DNA from: Photorhabdus akhurstii
GTDB lineage: Bacteria; Pseudomonadota; Gammaproteobacteria; Enterobacterales; Enterobacteriaceae
Direction: 5' to 3'
NCBI RefSeq assembly: GCF_018448925.1
Contig: NZ_RCWE01000011.1
Location: 62,001 to 126,000 of the forward strand
DNA length: 64,000 bases
This document shows, piece by piece, positions 27,830 through 37,592 of the stretch (position 1 is its first letter; each line of letters begins with the position of its first letter). The position numbers were made by a program, and so were the translations under genes. The notes under the pieces are model-generated. The model was given only the letters and a program-made list of their open reading frames with translations. It was not told the origin of the DNA and made no database searches.

Positions 27830-27847
27830 CTTTGTACTAGCTTAAAG
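27830..27847 (-). promoter_or_regulatory. possible TrpR-type half operator upstream of mtr
   Basis: The minus strand reads CTTTAAGCTAGTACAAA. One half (GCTAGTACA) resembles the TrpR half-site AACTAGTACG, while the other half is poor. It lies about 30 bases upstream of mtr. Confidence 0.25.
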
Positions 27848-27919
27848 ATACATTTTTGTCTATAGAGTGTAAATAGATGTCATAAAGGATTATTTGAAAT
27901 TGAACTAACATAAGTTAGT

Positions 27920-28339
27920 TCATTCGGTCAGATAAAATTTATTTTCTTGCCACATTTTTATTGCATTCCGACTGGCTTCAAAATGAGGTTCAGGAAGATT
28001 ATCAGGATTGCACCACATAAGTTGTTCACATTTTTCTGGTTCCATCAATTTCGGCTCATCTCCTGCATGTTTTGCCAGTAAACACACCGAAATAGTATGT
28101 TTTCCTTCCTGTTGATAAGTTTGAAGGTTATTGCAAATCCCGTAGACTTTTGGTGACTGAATTGTCAGACCTGTTTCTTCTGCAATTTCACGGATTGCAC
28201 ATTGCTCAAAAGTTTCTCCTGCATCAACATGACCACCAAAGATTGACCAGTATGGTGCATGTTTACTGTTGCGTTTTCCTAGTAATACTTGTCCATGTTC
28301 ATTTACAATAACAACGCCAACACCCACAATGACAGACAT
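27920..28339 (-). CDS. NUDIX hydrolase, NUDT15-like
   Basis: The 139-residue protein has a complete Nudix box at residues 36-58 (G-x5-E42-x7-REIAEETGL), which binds Mg2+ and cleaves nucleoside diphosphate-linked substrates. The N-terminal VGVGVVIVNEHGQVLLGKR resembles the NUDT15/MutT group that removes nucleotide triphosphates, but the substrate is not readable. It is divergent from fruK, with the Cra-like operator in the shared 200-base intergenic region. Confidence 0.85.
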   Translation of the reverse strand: MSVIVGVGVVIVNEHGQVLLGKRNSKHAPYWSIFGGHVDAGETFEQCAIREIAEETGLTIQSPKVYGICNNLQTYQQEGKHTISVCLLAKHAGDEPKLMEPEKCEQLMWCNPDNLPEPHFEASRNAIKMWQENKFYLTE

Positions 28340-28457
28340 TTGGTTTATTCCTTCATCTAAATTTCAGCAAATTTGCATCTCATTTTGAGAAAAACTCAAT
28401 GCTATTCTTATCCGTAAATCAATTTAAGGCAACGATCAATAAAGTACGGAATTTAAC

Positions 28458-28469
28458 TGAAACGATTCA
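28458..28469. promoter_or_regulatory. Cra (FruR) operator upstream of fruK
   Basis: TGAAACGATTCA matches the core of the Cra consensus TGAA(A/T)CG(A/T)TTCA at all positions. It lies 81 bases before the fruK start. Cra represses fru genes and is released by fructose 1-phosphate, the substrate of FruK. Confidence 0.8.
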
Positions 28470-28550
28470 ATTTTAGTGATATAAAGTGATATAAATAGAA
28501 CTGAAAATTCGTAGTAATGATGATTATCTACTTAGGAGACATTGGGCAAA

Positions 28551-29489
28551 ATGAGTCGTAGAGTTGCCACTATCACCCTAAACCCTGCTTATGATTTAGT
28601 GGGGTTGTGCCCGGAAATCGTCAAGGGGGCGATCAATCGAGTGCAAACCGCCGGACTACATGCTGCGGGAAAAGGCAATAATGTTGCTAAAGTTTTGCGC
28701 GACTTAGGTATTGATGTCACGGTGAGTGGTTTTTTGGGTAAGGAAAATCAGGAAGGATTTCAACAATTCTTCAATGAAAATGGTATGGTCAATCGTTTTC
28801 ATTTAGTACCGGGCAGAACACGGATTAATGTCAAATTGACAGAAGAAAGCGGCGAAGTGACAGATTTTAACTTCTCTGGTTTTTATGTCGGTGAAGCTGA
28901 ATGGTCAGGATTTGTTAATGATTCGCTTTCATGGCTTGGGCAGTTTGATATGGTGGTTGTGAGTGGAAGCTTACCTGCTGGTGTCTCTGCTGAATCGTTT
29001 ACCGACTGGATGACCTGCCTGCGTCAGCTTTGCCCTTGTATTATTTTCGATAGCAGCCGTGAAGCATTGGTCGCAGGATTAAAAGCATCCCCTTGGCTAG
29101 TGAAGCCGAATCGCCATGAGCTTGAAGTATGGGCAGGGCGCCTGTTACCTGAGTTATCCGATATCATCATGGCTGCGCATCAACTCAGGGATCAAGGAAT
29201 CGCTCATGTTGTCATATCCTTGGGTGAGCAGGGGGCATTATGGGTTAATGCTTCTGGAGCATGGTTGGCAAAACCACCACATTGTAAAGTCGTCAGCACT
29301 GTTGGGGCTGGTGATTCAATGGTTGGTGGTTTGGTTTATGGTTTGCTGATGCGAGAATCCAGTGAACATACTTTGCGATTGGCGACGGCTGTATCTGCGC
29401 TTGCCGTTAGCCAGCCTAATGTAGGTATCAGTAATCGCCCCGAATTAGCGGCCATGATGGCTAACGTTGAACTGATACCCGTTGAATGA
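28551..29489 (+). CDS. fruK: 1-phosphofructokinase
   Basis: The 312-residue PfkB-family kinase is nearly the same length as E. coli FruK and has MSRRVATITLNPAYDLVG, GLHAAGKG-NVAKVL and the catalytic motif TVGAGDS with Asp255. It phosphorylates fructose 1-phosphate to fructose 1,6-bisphosphate. TTG 28542 is in frame and near the ribosome site AGGAGA, but ATG 28551 matches the family start. fruB and fruA, which flank fruK in E. coli, are absent: the neighbours are a divergent Nudix gene and convergent nfo. The Cra site upstream is retained. Confidence 0.93.
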   Translation: MSRRVATITLNPAYDLVGLCPEIVKGAINRVQTAGLHAAGKGNNVAKVLRDLGIDVTVSGFLGKENQEGFQQFFNENGMVNRFHLVPGRTRINVKLTEESGEVTDFNFSGFYVGEAEWSGFVNDSLSWLGQFDMVVVSGSLPAGVSAESFTDWMTCLRQLCPCIIFDSSREALVAGLKASPWLVKPNRHELEVWAGRLLPELSDIIMAAHQLRDQGIAHVVISLGEQGALWVNASGAWLAKPPHCKVVSTVGAGDSMVGGLVYGLLMRESSEHTLRLATAVSALAVSQPNVGISNRPELAAMMANVELIPVE

Positions 29490-29508
29490 TGCTTTAATTA
29501 AAGAATAA

Positions 29509-30351
29509 TTAATGTTGTTGTAACTTCAGCCAGGCAATTTCTTGCGGCCAAATATCTGGGTTTATCGTTTCAAGGATGAGAGGAATACCATCAAAACGAG
29601 CATCTTTCATAATATAACTGAAAGGTGTTTTGCCAATATTTCCTTCTCCAAGGCTATGATGTCGGTCAACACGGCTGGCGAATTCACTTTTGGCATCATT
29701 TAAATGCATTCCGCATAAATATTGAAAACCAACAACTTTTTCAAACTGTTGAAAAGTTTGTTTACAAACATCATCCGTACGTAAATCATAGCCAGCAGCA
29801 AAGGCGTGACAGGTATCAATACAGACACCCACTCGGCTTTTATCTTCAACTCCGTCAATAATTGCCGCCAGATGTTCAAATTTGAAACCCAGATTAGTGC
29901 CTTGACCTGCCGTATTTTCGATAACAGCAGTGACTCCCTGGGTTTTATTGAGAGCAATATTGATAGATTCTGCAATACGTGCCAGGCATTTATCCACATC
30001 TATTTTATTGAGATGGCTGCCAGGATGAAAATTTAATAGATCGATCTCTAATTGTTCGCAACGTTGCATCTCATCAATAAAAGCTAGCCGGGATTTTTCC
30101 AGAGCTTCACTTTCTGGATGGCCGAGATTAATCAGATAACTGTCGTGAGGGAGAATTTGCCGACGACCATATCCATAACGTTCACAATTTTCTTTAAATT
30201 TATCGATAACATCAGCGGATAAAGGTGGAGCATTCCACTGGCGCTGATTTTTTGTAAATAGGGCAAAGGCGGTAGCTTTTAATTCGTGCGCCCGGATAAC
30301 CGCTTGATCAACTCCGCCGGCAGCGCTGACATGTGCTCCAACAAATTTCAT
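29509..30351 (-). CDS. nfo: deoxyribonuclease IV (endonuclease IV)
   Basis: The 280-residue AP endonuclease has all nine zinc ligands at their E. coli positions: His69, His109, Glu145, Asp179, His182, His216, Asp229, His231 and Glu261. It cuts the backbone 5' of abasic sites in base excision repair. It converges with fruK with a gap of 19 bases, and yeiH follows, as in E. coli. Confidence 0.97.
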   Translation of the reverse strand: MKFVGAHVSAAGGVDQAVIRAHELKATAFALFTKNQRQWNAPPLSADVIDKFKENCERYGYGRRQILPHDSYLINLGHPESEALEKSRLAFIDEMQRCEQLEIDLLNFHPGSHLNKIDVDKCLARIAESINIALNKTQGVTAVIENTAGQGTNLGFKFEHLAAIIDGVEDKSRVGVCIDTCHAFAAGYDLRTDDVCKQTFQQFEKVVGFQYLCGMHLNDAKSEFASRVDRHHSLGEGNIGKTPFSYIMKDARFDGIPLILETINPDIWPQEIAWLKLQQH

Positions 30352-30458
30352 ATTTTTCTCCTTCCTACTTTACGTCATTATGACATTGTTCAATCACTCA
30401 ATGAACCTTAAGAATGGAAAGGTTATATGCTGCTGAAATTTTTCCGTGCGGATTTTGA

Positions 30459-31541
30459 TTAACCAAACAAATGTTGAATGCCCAGATTTATCAAAAAACC
30501 ACCCACCATCAGCCAGACAAATAAAATTAGAGCTAATAAAATGGGTTTAAATCCGGCCTGACGGATGGCGCTCACATGAGTCGTTAAACCCAATGCCCCC
30601 ATTGCCATAGTAAGCATAATAGTATCGATATTAATCAGAAAATGAACTATTGCGGCAGGTAGTAAATTGAAAGAATTAAAACCCGCTATTGCAATAAACA
30701 TCACCGCAAACCAAGGGATAGTCATTGGTGTTTTTTCCTGACGGTTTTTTCCATTTTTAGTGCTGGCTCGGCTAATGTAACGGGATAATAACAACAGGAA
30801 TGGCGCCAACATCATAACCCTGAGCATTTTACTGATAACGGCTGCGTTTTCCGTTTGATCGCTAATCGCATGTCCAACAGCAACAACTTGAGCAACTTCA
30901 TGAATGGTAGAGCCAGTAAAGATACCGAAAGTTTCCTGAGTAAGTGGTAACCACTGATAATACTCATTGAGTTGATAAAACCACGGATAAGTGAAAATAG
31001 CGATAGTGCCAAAGATGACAACTGTCGATACCGCAACAGCAACTTTACTGGCAGGGGCGTTTACTACCGGCTCTGTTGCCATAATAGCTGCTGCGCCGCA
31101 GATACTGCTACCGGCGCCAATTAGTATTACCGTTTGTTGATCTAATCCAAAGAGTGATTTGCCTAGCCAGATTGTAATAAAGAAAGTGGAAGATAATATC
31201 ACTGCATCAATCAGAAGGCCGCTAATGCCAACATCGGCAATTTGTTGAAATGTCAAACGAAAACCGTAAAGAATAATACCGGCTCGCAAGAGATAATGTT
31301 TTGAGAAATGGATACCCTTATCGCAATAAGGTTTGAGTAAAGGGTAGACAGTATTACCGGCAATAATCCCCGTAAGGATCGCCAGTGTTAATGTGCCCAG
31401 TCCCATATTAATAAACCACGGGATATTTCCGGCATATATTGAAATTGCAGTAAGTATTGCCGCCAATATTAACCCTGGTATTAATTTGATACCGGGGATA
31501 GATGATTGTTTGTTGAATCTTTCAGCACGAATATCAGACAT
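30459..31541 (-). CDS. yeiH: YeiH/UPF0324 family membrane protein, putative sulfate exporter
   Basis: The 360-residue protein has about ten membrane helices and the family signature GAGSSICGAAAIMATEPV and GSTIHEVAQVVAVG. It is an ortholog of E. coli YeiH, encoded divergently from its LysR regulator gene yeiE. The substrate is not firmly known, though family annotation as a putative sulfate exporter is common. Confidence 0.92.
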   Translation of the reverse strand: MSDIRAERFNKQSSIPGIKLIPGLILAAILTAISIYAGNIPWFINMGLGTLTLAILTGIIAGNTVYPLLKPYCDKGIHFSKHYLLRAGIILYGFRLTFQQIADVGISGLLIDAVILSSTFFITIWLGKSLFGLDQQTVILIGAGSSICGAAAIMATEPVVNAPASKVAVAVSTVVIFGTIAIFTYPWFYQLNEYYQWLPLTQETFGIFTGSTIHEVAQVVAVGHAISDQTENAAVISKMLRVMMLAPFLLLLSRYISRASTKNGKNRQEKTPMTIPWFAVMFIAIAGFNSFNLLPAAIVHFLINIDTIMLTMAMGALGLTTHVSAIRQAGFKPILLALILFVWLMVGGFLINLGIQHLFG

Positions 31542-31730
31542 AGATGTTTCTCACTTTGCTTATATGTTTTAAGCATAAGCATATAGCGGATTAAGTTATC
31601 ATTAAAATTGATAATATTTTTATATGTAATCTGAAAAAGTGGTAAAAAAGAGGATTTTTGTTAAGTTGTTTATTACTGTATAAAATTAAAACAAGCTAAC
31701 TTTGACTGACACCATATTTTGCGGGGCAAT

Positions 31731-32594
31731 ATGCACATCACATTGAGGCAGTTGGAAGTTTTTACTGAGGTATTGAAAAGCGGTTCAACGACGCAAGCTT
31801 CTCAGCAATTGGCGTTATCTCAGTCCGCAGTGAGCGCCTCATTAACGGATCTGGAAAACCAGCTTGGCGTACAGCTTTTTGATCGGGTAGGAAAGCGGTT
31901 GGTGACTAATGAACATGGCCGCCTCCTTTATCCCAAGGCTTTGGCGTTGCTAGAGCAGGCAGGGGAAATTCAGCAGTTATTCAAACAGGAGTTGGGAGCG
32001 TTACGTATCGCTGCCAGTAGTACCATTGGTAATTATATGTTGCCGGAAATGCTGGCAAATTATCGTCACGATTTTCCTGATACGCCGTTAGAGTTAAATA
32101 TCAGTAATACGCAGGATGTGATCAATTCTGTGCTGGAATTCCGTGTTGATCTTGGTTTGATTGAAGGTCCCTGTCATAGTCCTGAGTTGATAACTCAGCT
32201 GTGGATGGAGGATGAGTTGGTTGTTTTTTCTTCTCCCGAAAATCCGCTAGCTAAGCAGGATTTAAAATTGGATGATTTAGTTAAGGCATCATGGATATTA
32301 AGGGAGAGCGGATCGGGTACACGAGAAGTGCTGGATCATCTGTTGTTTGCCCGTTTACCTGGGTTCAAGATTTTGATGGAATTGGGAAACTCTGAAGCGA
32401 TAAAGCATGCGGTCAAATTTGGTATGGGTATCAGTTGTTTATCCAGACGAGTCGTTGCGGAACAATTGCAAAATCGCACTTTACTGGAGTTAAAAGTGCC
32501 AGGATTAAGACTTTTCAGAGTATTGTACCTAATTCATCATCGGCAAAAGCACATGTCTAACGCATTGCAAAAATTGCTCAGTTATTGCCGGTAA
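31731..32594 (+). CDS. yeiE: LysR-family transcriptional regulator YeiE
   Basis: The 287-residue regulator has an N-terminal winged helix-turn-helix (residues 1-60, [31 protein letters not shown]) and a C-terminal effector-binding domain. It aligns with E. coli YeiE throughout ([35 protein letters not shown]). In-frame TTG 31719 is rejected for ATG 31731, which has GGGG upstream. It is divergent from yeiH with a shared 190-base promoter region that probably contains its binding site. Confidence 0.93.
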   Translation: MHITLRQLEVFTEVLKSGSTTQASQQLALSQSAVSASLTDLENQLGVQLFDRVGKRLVTNEHGRLLYPKALALLEQAGEIQQLFKQELGALRIAASSTIGNYMLPEMLANYRHDFPDTPLELNISNTQDVINSVLEFRVDLGLIEGPCHSPELITQLWMEDELVVFSSPENPLAKQDLKLDDLVKASWILRESGSGTREVLDHLLFARLPGFKILMELGNSEAIKHAVKFGMGISCLSRRVVAEQLQNRTLLELKVPGLRLFRVLYLIHHRQKHMSNALQKLLSYCR

Positions 32595-32748
32595 GGTTTA
32601 CGTTCTGTCTAAAATCCAAAATTAGCTGTGTTACTTATAATTTTCTCTAAATTATGAAGGTATCTTATAACAGCGCTTCCTCGCTATTTTGATAGTGAGG
32701 ATTTGTTACAATCCGCCATCAGATTTATTCGCAGCTAACAGGAACAGA

Positions 32749-34230
32749 ATGTCTCAACAACAAAAAAGTGTTTCCGGGAAACCAGTAGCGCAACATTTGC
32801 GACGTGAATTGAAAGCTCGGCATCTGGCGATGATTGCCGTTGGCGGATCAATAGGCACCGGGTTATTCGTGGCTTCAGGTGCGACAGTTTCACAGGCAGG
32901 GCCTGGCGGAGCATTACTTTCCTATGCATTAATTGGCTTGATGGTTTATTTCCTGATGACCAGTTTGGGTGAACTGGCCGCTTATATGCCGGTTTCCGGC
33001 TCTTTCTCAACGTATGGTTCCAAATATGTTGAAGAAGGGTTTGGTTTTGCCTTGGGTTGGAACTATTGGTACAACTGGGCGGTGACTATCGCGGTGGATT
33101 TGGTTGCTGCTCAATTGGTTATGGGGTACTGGTTGCCGGATATGCCGGGTTGGATCTGGAGTGCGCTATTTCTCGCGCTGATTTTCCTATTGAATTTTAT
33201 TTCAGTGAAAGGATTTGGTGAAGCTGAGTACTGGTTCTCTTTAATTAAAGTCAGTACGGTTATTGTCTTTATTGTGGTCGGATTACTGATGATAGCCGGT
33301 ATCATGAAAGGAGCTGAGGGGGCTGGATGGCATAACTGGACTGTTGGTGATGCGCCTTTTGCTGGTGGCTTCGCAGCCATGATTGGCGTGGCGATGATAG
33401 TTGGGTTTTCTTTCCAGGGAACCGAGCTGATTGGCATTGCGGCGGGTGAATCAAAAGATCCGGCGAAAAATGTTCCTAGTGCTGTACGTAAGGTATTCTG
33501 GCGTATTCTGCTGTTCTATATTTTTGCAATCCTGATCATCAGTCTGATTATTCCTTATACTGATCCAAGCCTACTGCGTAATGAGGTCGGTGATATCAGT
33601 GTTAGTCCGTTTACGTTGGTATTTGAAAACGCCGGTTTATTATCCGCCGCGGCTATGATGAATGCGGTTATTTTGACGGCTGTGTTGTCTGCGGGTAATT
33701 CAGGTATGTATGCATCGACTCGTATGTTATTCACATTGGCAAAAGAGGGTAAAGCACCGAAGATTTTTGGCAAATTATCCAAAGGTGGTGTACCGCGTAA
33801 TGCCTTGTATGCAACAACAGTCGTTGCCGCGTTGTGTTTCCTCAGTTCAATGTACGGTAATCAGACCGTCTATCTGTGGTTGTTGAATACCTCTGGGATG
33901 ACTGGTTTTATTGCATGGTTGGGGATTGCTATCAGCCATTATCGTTTCCGCCGTGGCTATATAGCTCAGGGATTGGATTTAAGTAGGTTACCTTATCGTT
34001 CGGGATTTTTCCCGGTTGGCCCAATCTTTGCGTTTGTTTTATGTCTGACGATCACACTAGGACAGAATTATCAAGCATTTCTACAAGATAAAATTGACTG
34101 GTATGGTGTCACTGCAACTTATATTGGTATTCCACTATTCCTGTTGATTTGGTTTGGTTACAAGTTAGTGAAGAAAACTCACTTTATTAAATATAGCGAG
34201 ATGAAATTTCCTGATATCACAAACCAGTGA
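32749..34230 (+). CDS. lysP: lysine-specific permease
   Basis: The 493-residue APC-superfamily transporter has 12 predicted helices and closely follows E. coli LysP (LRRELKARHLAMIAVGGSIGTGLFVASGAT, ALGWNYWYNWAVTIAVDLVAAQLVM). It imports lysine with protons and in E. coli also holds CadC inactive. The start is ATG 32749 with AGGA upstream. An extension to 32689 is rejected because it lacks a ribosome site. Confidence 0.95.
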   Translation: MSQQQKSVSGKPVAQHLRRELKARHLAMIAVGGSIGTGLFVASGATVSQAGPGGALLSYALIGLMVYFLMTSLGELAAYMPVSGSFSTYGSKYVEEGFGFALGWNYWYNWAVTIAVDLVAAQLVMGYWLPDMPGWIWSALFLALIFLLNFISVKGFGEAEYWFSLIKVSTVIVFIVVGLLMIAGIMKGAEGAGWHNWTVGDAPFAGGFAAMIGVAMIVGFSFQGTELIGIAAGESKDPAKNVPSAVRKVFWRILLFYIFAILIISLIIPYTDPSLLRNEVGDISVSPFTLVFENAGLLSAAAMMNAVILTAVLSAGNSGMYASTRMLFTLAKEGKAPKIFGKLSKGGVPRNALYATTVVAALCFLSSMYGNQTVYLWLLNTSGMTGFIAWLGIAISHYRFRRGYIAQGLDLSRLPYRSGFFPVGPIFAFVLCLTITLGQNYQAFLQDKIDWYGVTATYIGIPLFLLIWFGYKLVKKTHFIKYSEMKFPDITNQ

Positions 34231-34257
34231 ATGTGAATATGTTAAATCGTGATTAGC

Positions 34258-34305
34258 AGACGGGCAGGGATCTTTGAAAAAATTCCTGCCCGTCTGGTTT
34301 TTATG
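34258..34305 (+). terminator. terminator after lysP
   Basis: AGACGGGCAGG (34258-34268) pairs perfectly with CCTGCCCGTCT (34285-34295), followed by GG and a T tract. Confidence 0.9.
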
Positions 34306-34395
34306 GTTTTTTAATTCGATTCGCGGTTAATTTATTATTATCTTAATGTTTTATTTATCTGAGTAGATCAACCGTTATTGATAGGAAATTAAAAG

Positions 34396-34430
34396 AAAAC
34401 ACCCATTTTGTGATCAGATGGGTGTTTTTT
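34396..34430 (+). terminator. second hairpin terminator in the lysP to ABC gap
   Basis: AAAACACCCAT (34396-34406) pairs with ATGGGTGTTTT (34418-34428) and runs into six T residues. It insulates the following iron-uptake genes from lysP. Confidence 0.8.
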
Positions 34431-34491
34431 ATTTTTCATAGAGTTAATCATACAATTAATCACGTAATTTACCAAAATTTGTGTAGATCAT

Positions 34492-34510
34492 ATTGATAAG
34501 TATTCTCATT
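34492..34510. promoter_or_regulatory. Fur-box-like site before the siderophore ABC operon
   Basis: TGATAAGTATTCTCA (34494-34508) matches the 7-1-7 Fur motif TGATAATnATTATCA at 12 of 14 defined positions. It lies 50 bases upstream of the binding-protein gene, where a promoter is expected. Iron repression of the operon is inferred. Confidence 0.6.
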
Positions 34511-34557
34511 TGGCCTATTGTTAATGCCATAATTATTAATATCAAAGGGCTAGCAAA

Positions 34558-35691
34558 ATGAAATTTATATCTCGATCTGTAGCAAAGAGTATCAGTGTCG
34601 GCCTGTTAGCGGGTTCGGCAGTCATGGCAAGCTTCGCATCATGGGCTGAAACGGTCACCGACATAGTTGGTCGCACCGTTGAAGTTCCTGAGAATGTAAA
34701 TCGTGTTTTGTTGGGCGAGGGCCGTTTGTTCCACGCTATCGCTTTACTTGAAGGCGATAAACCACTGGCCCGTATCGCAGGTTGGCAAGGTGATTTCCGC
34801 AAATTGGACCCACAGTCTTATGCTGTCTATAAAGCTAAATTCCCTGAAATTGACAAGGTTCCTTTGATTGGTAATACCAGTGCTGATAGTGTCAGTTCTG
34901 AAAAAGTATTAACTCTCAACCCGGATATCGCTATTTTTGGTTTGTCTGGTCATGGTCCTGGTAAAGACAGCGAATTGGTCGCTCAACTTGAAAAGGCAGG
35001 TGTTCCGGTTGTATTTGTCGATTTTCGTACTGAGCCGTTAAAGAATACGCTGCCGAGCATTCGTATGCTAGGTAAAGTACTAAATCGTGAGAAACAGGCG
35101 GCGGAATATGCCGATTTTTACGAAAAAAATGTAAAACTGGTGACTGACATCACTAATAAAATCCCGGAAGAGAAAAAACCAACAGTATTTATCGATTTGA
35201 GAGCGGGTGCTTTTGAAGACTGCTGTGCAACTGCCGGTGACGGTAATATGGGTAACTTTATCGATTTGGCTGGTGGTAAAAACATTGCTAAAGGTGTTCT
35301 GCCAGGCGTACTTGGTAACATGAACCTCGAAAAAATTATTGCAGTTGACCCTTATATTTACATTGCTAGTGGTGCAAAAGCGCCAGACAGTAATGAACCT
35401 GGTGTAAAACTGGGAGCGCAATCTACGCCTGAATTAGCAAAAGCCAGTCTGAAACAAATGACTGAACGTAAAGGTATTAGCTCGTTGACTGCGGTCAAAG
35501 AGGGCAGAGATTATGCGATTTGGCATAACTACTACAACTCTCCATATAATGTGGTAGCAACTCAAGTATTTGCTAAATGGTTTTATCCTAAGCAATTTGC
35601 AGATTTAGATCCGCAAAAGACGCTGAATGAATTACACAGTAAATTCCTGGCGGTTGATCCATCAGGGGTCTACTGGATCAGTGAGAAGTAA
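34558..35691 (+). CDS. periplasmic iron-siderophore ABC transporter substrate-binding protein
   Basis: The 377-residue precursor has a Sec signal peptide of about 30 residues (cleaved near ASWA-ETV) and the TroA/FhuD-type fold (Peripla_BP_2): DIVGRTVEVPENVNRVLLGEG, LTLNPDIAIF, VPVVFVDFR. No lipobox is seen, so it is soluble in the periplasm. It is the first gene of a three-gene ABC operon (25-base gap to the permease). The layout with a nearby CirA-like receptor resembles the Yersinia Yiu iron uptake system, which is a suggestion only. Siderophore specificity cannot be read. Confidence 0.88.
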   Translation: MKFISRSVAKSISVGLLAGSAVMASFASWAETVTDIVGRTVEVPENVNRVLLGEGRLFHAIALLEGDKPLARIAGWQGDFRKLDPQSYAVYKAKFPEIDKVPLIGNTSADSVSSEKVLTLNPDIAIFGLSGHGPGKDSELVAQLEKAGVPVVFVDFRTEPLKNTLPSIRMLGKVLNREKQAAEYADFYEKNVKLVTDITNKIPEEKKPTVFIDLRAGAFEDCCATAGDGNMGNFIDLAGGKNIAKGVLPGVLGNMNLEKIIAVDPYIYIASGAKAPDSNEPGVKLGAQSTPELAKASLKQMTERKGISSLTAVKEGRDYAIWHNYYNSPYNVVATQVFAKWFYPKQFADLDPQKTLNELHSKFLAVDPSGVYWISEK

Positions 35692-35715
35692 TCGGTAAGT
35701 CAGGTAACGGGAATA

Positions 35716-36795
35716 ATGAGCGCCACTACTGAGCCAATGGTGAAACAACAATTAGATGACAGCAGTGTAAAAGTCCATTACCAATATATTTTACGCCGCC
35801 GTATTGTGATGATGGTATTCATCGTGCTGATTATTGGTGTGTCATTGGTGTTAGATTTTACGATAGGACCATCAGGTTTATCTTTGTCATCTCTCTGGCA
35901 GACTTTAGTATCGCCAGAGAGTGTGGATGCGGGTATACGGGTAATTGTTTGGGATATCCGTTTACCATACGCCCTGATGGCGGTAGTGATTGGCCTGTCT
36001 CTTGGGCTGGCTGGCGCGGAAATGCAGACGATCTTAAATAACCCATTAGCCAGTCCCTCTACTTTAGGGGTTGCTCAGGCGGCTGCATTTGGTGCTGCGT
36101 TGGCGATTGTATCCGATATTGGTATTCCAGGCGTGCCTGATCAATGGTTCATCTCTGCGAATGCTTTCATTTTCGCTTTGTTGGCGGCATTGGTGCTGGA
36201 TACGATTACTCGTTGGACACGCGTTGCTACGTCTGGGGTAGTATTGTTTGGTATCGCGCTGGTCTTTACCTTTGAAGCATTGGTTTCCATGATGCAATTT
36301 ATCGCAACGGAAGATACCCTTCAGGGGTTAGTACTCTGGACAATGGGTAGTCTTGCCAGAGCAACCTGGATAAAACTGGGTGTTATGTTGTTGGTGTTTA
36401 CCGCTGTTTTTCCTATTTCAATGATGAATTCCTGGAGACTGACAGCGCTGCGCTTGGGTGAAGATCGTGCAATCAGTTTTGGTATCAATGTTCATCGTCT
36501 GCGCTTGGGGACATTATTGCGTATCAGTATTCTTGCCGCTTTAGCCGTTGCATTCGTTGGGCCAATTGCCTTTGTCGGTTTAATTGCGCCACATATTGCC
36601 CGTATGATGTTTGGTGAAGATCATCGTTTCTATTTGCCAGCCAGTGCCCTAATTGGTGCATTGGTGCTCTCTATGGCGTCCATTGCCTCGAAGAATCTTA
36701 TCCCGGGTGTTGTTATTCCGGTTGGGATCGTTACTGCGTTAGTGGGGGTTCCATTCTTCCTTAGCATAATTTTACGTCATAGGGGGAATATATGA
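35716..36795 (+). CDS. FecCD-type iron-siderophore permease
   Basis: The 359-residue inner-membrane protein has nine to ten predicted helices and the FecCD/BtuC signatures GLSLGLAGAEMQTILNNPLASPSTLGV and FVGPIAFVGLIAPHIARM. The cytosolic N-terminus is about 30 residues longer than in short family members. Its stop overlaps the start of the ATPase gene by four bases (ATGA), so the two are translationally coupled. Confidence 0.92.
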   Translation: MSATTEPMVKQQLDDSSVKVHYQYILRRRIVMMVFIVLIIGVSLVLDFTIGPSGLSLSSLWQTLVSPESVDAGIRVIVWDIRLPYALMAVVIGLSLGLAGAEMQTILNNPLASPSTLGVAQAAAFGAALAIVSDIGIPGVPDQWFISANAFIFALLAALVLDTITRWTRVATSGVVLFGIALVFTFEALVSMMQFIATEDTLQGLVLWTMGSLARATWIKLGVMLLVFTAVFPISMMNSWRLTALRLGEDRAISFGINVHRLRLGTLLRISILAALAVAFVGPIAFVGLIAPHIARMMFGEDHRFYLPASALIGALVLSMASIASKNLIPGVVIPVGIVTALVGVPFFLSIILRHRGNI

Positions 36796-37592
36796 GCTCG
36801 GGATTAACCATTAGCAATTTTTTTGCGGGTTATCCGAAACATTCGGTTATTGAAAATCTGAATGTTGCTCCGTTGCCGCGTGGGAAAATTACGGTACTGT
36901 TGGGGCCAAATGGTAGCGGTAAATCAACACTTCTGCGTTCTTTGGCTGGTTTAAATCGTGCCAGAGGTGAGCTCTGGCTTGATGGTCAAGATTTGATGCA
37001 GATGAGTTTTGCCCAGCGATCGGACAATGTGGTTTATTTACCACAGAGTTTACCTGCTGGTGTTCATTTGCACGTACTAGAATCGATTATTGTTGCTCAA
37101 CGAGCGTCCGGATGGCGTCATTCTGAAACCAGTGAAGAAGAGGTGATGTCGTTATTACGTCAGTTGGGGATTGAACACCTGGCATTATGTTATTTAGATC
37201 AATTATCTGGCGGCCAAAAACAGTTGGTCGGATTGGCGCAATCGTTAATCCGTAAGCCAACGTTATTATTGTTAGATGAACCGCTTAGTGCGCTGGATTT
37301 AAATTATCAATATCACGTAATGGCGCTGGTGGCGCAAGAAACGTATCGGCGGAATATTATTACTGTGGTCGTTGTACATGACATTAATATCGCATTGCGT
37401 CATGGTGAGCATGTATTAATGTTGCAAAAAGGTCATTTAATTGCAGAAGGAACTCCAGAGCAAGTTATTACGTCAGAGAGTCTGGCACAGGTTTATGGCG
37501 TCAAAGGCAGAATTGAACGTTGTTCTCAGGGTATTCCCCAAGTATTAGTTGATGGATTGGTTTCAAAGCTAGCGAGTGAGAGTTTATTTTAA
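36792..37592 (+). CDS. iron-siderophore ABC transporter ATPase
   Basis: The 266-residue FecE/FepC-type ATPase has Walker A GPNGSGKST at 38-46, signature LSGGQKQLVGLAQSL, Walker B LLLLDEPLSALD and the H-loop VVVHDINIAL. It energises the permease encoded just upstream. Its 3' half and downstream spacer were duplicated in tandem, and the second copy is the pseudogene at 37915-38127. Confidence 0.93.
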   Translation: MSSGLTISNFFAGYPKHSVIENLNVAPLPRGKITVLLGPNGSGKSTLLRSLAGLNRARGELWLDGQDLMQMSFAQRSDNVVYLPQSLPAGVHLHVLESIIVAQRASGWRHSETSEEEVMSLLRQLGIEHLALCYLDQLSGGQKQLVGLAQSLIRKPTLLLLDEPLSALDLNYQYHVMALVAQETYRRNIITVVVVHDINIALRHGEHVLMLQKGHLIAEGTPEQVITSESLAQVYGVKGRIERCSQGIPQVLVDGLVSKLASESLF

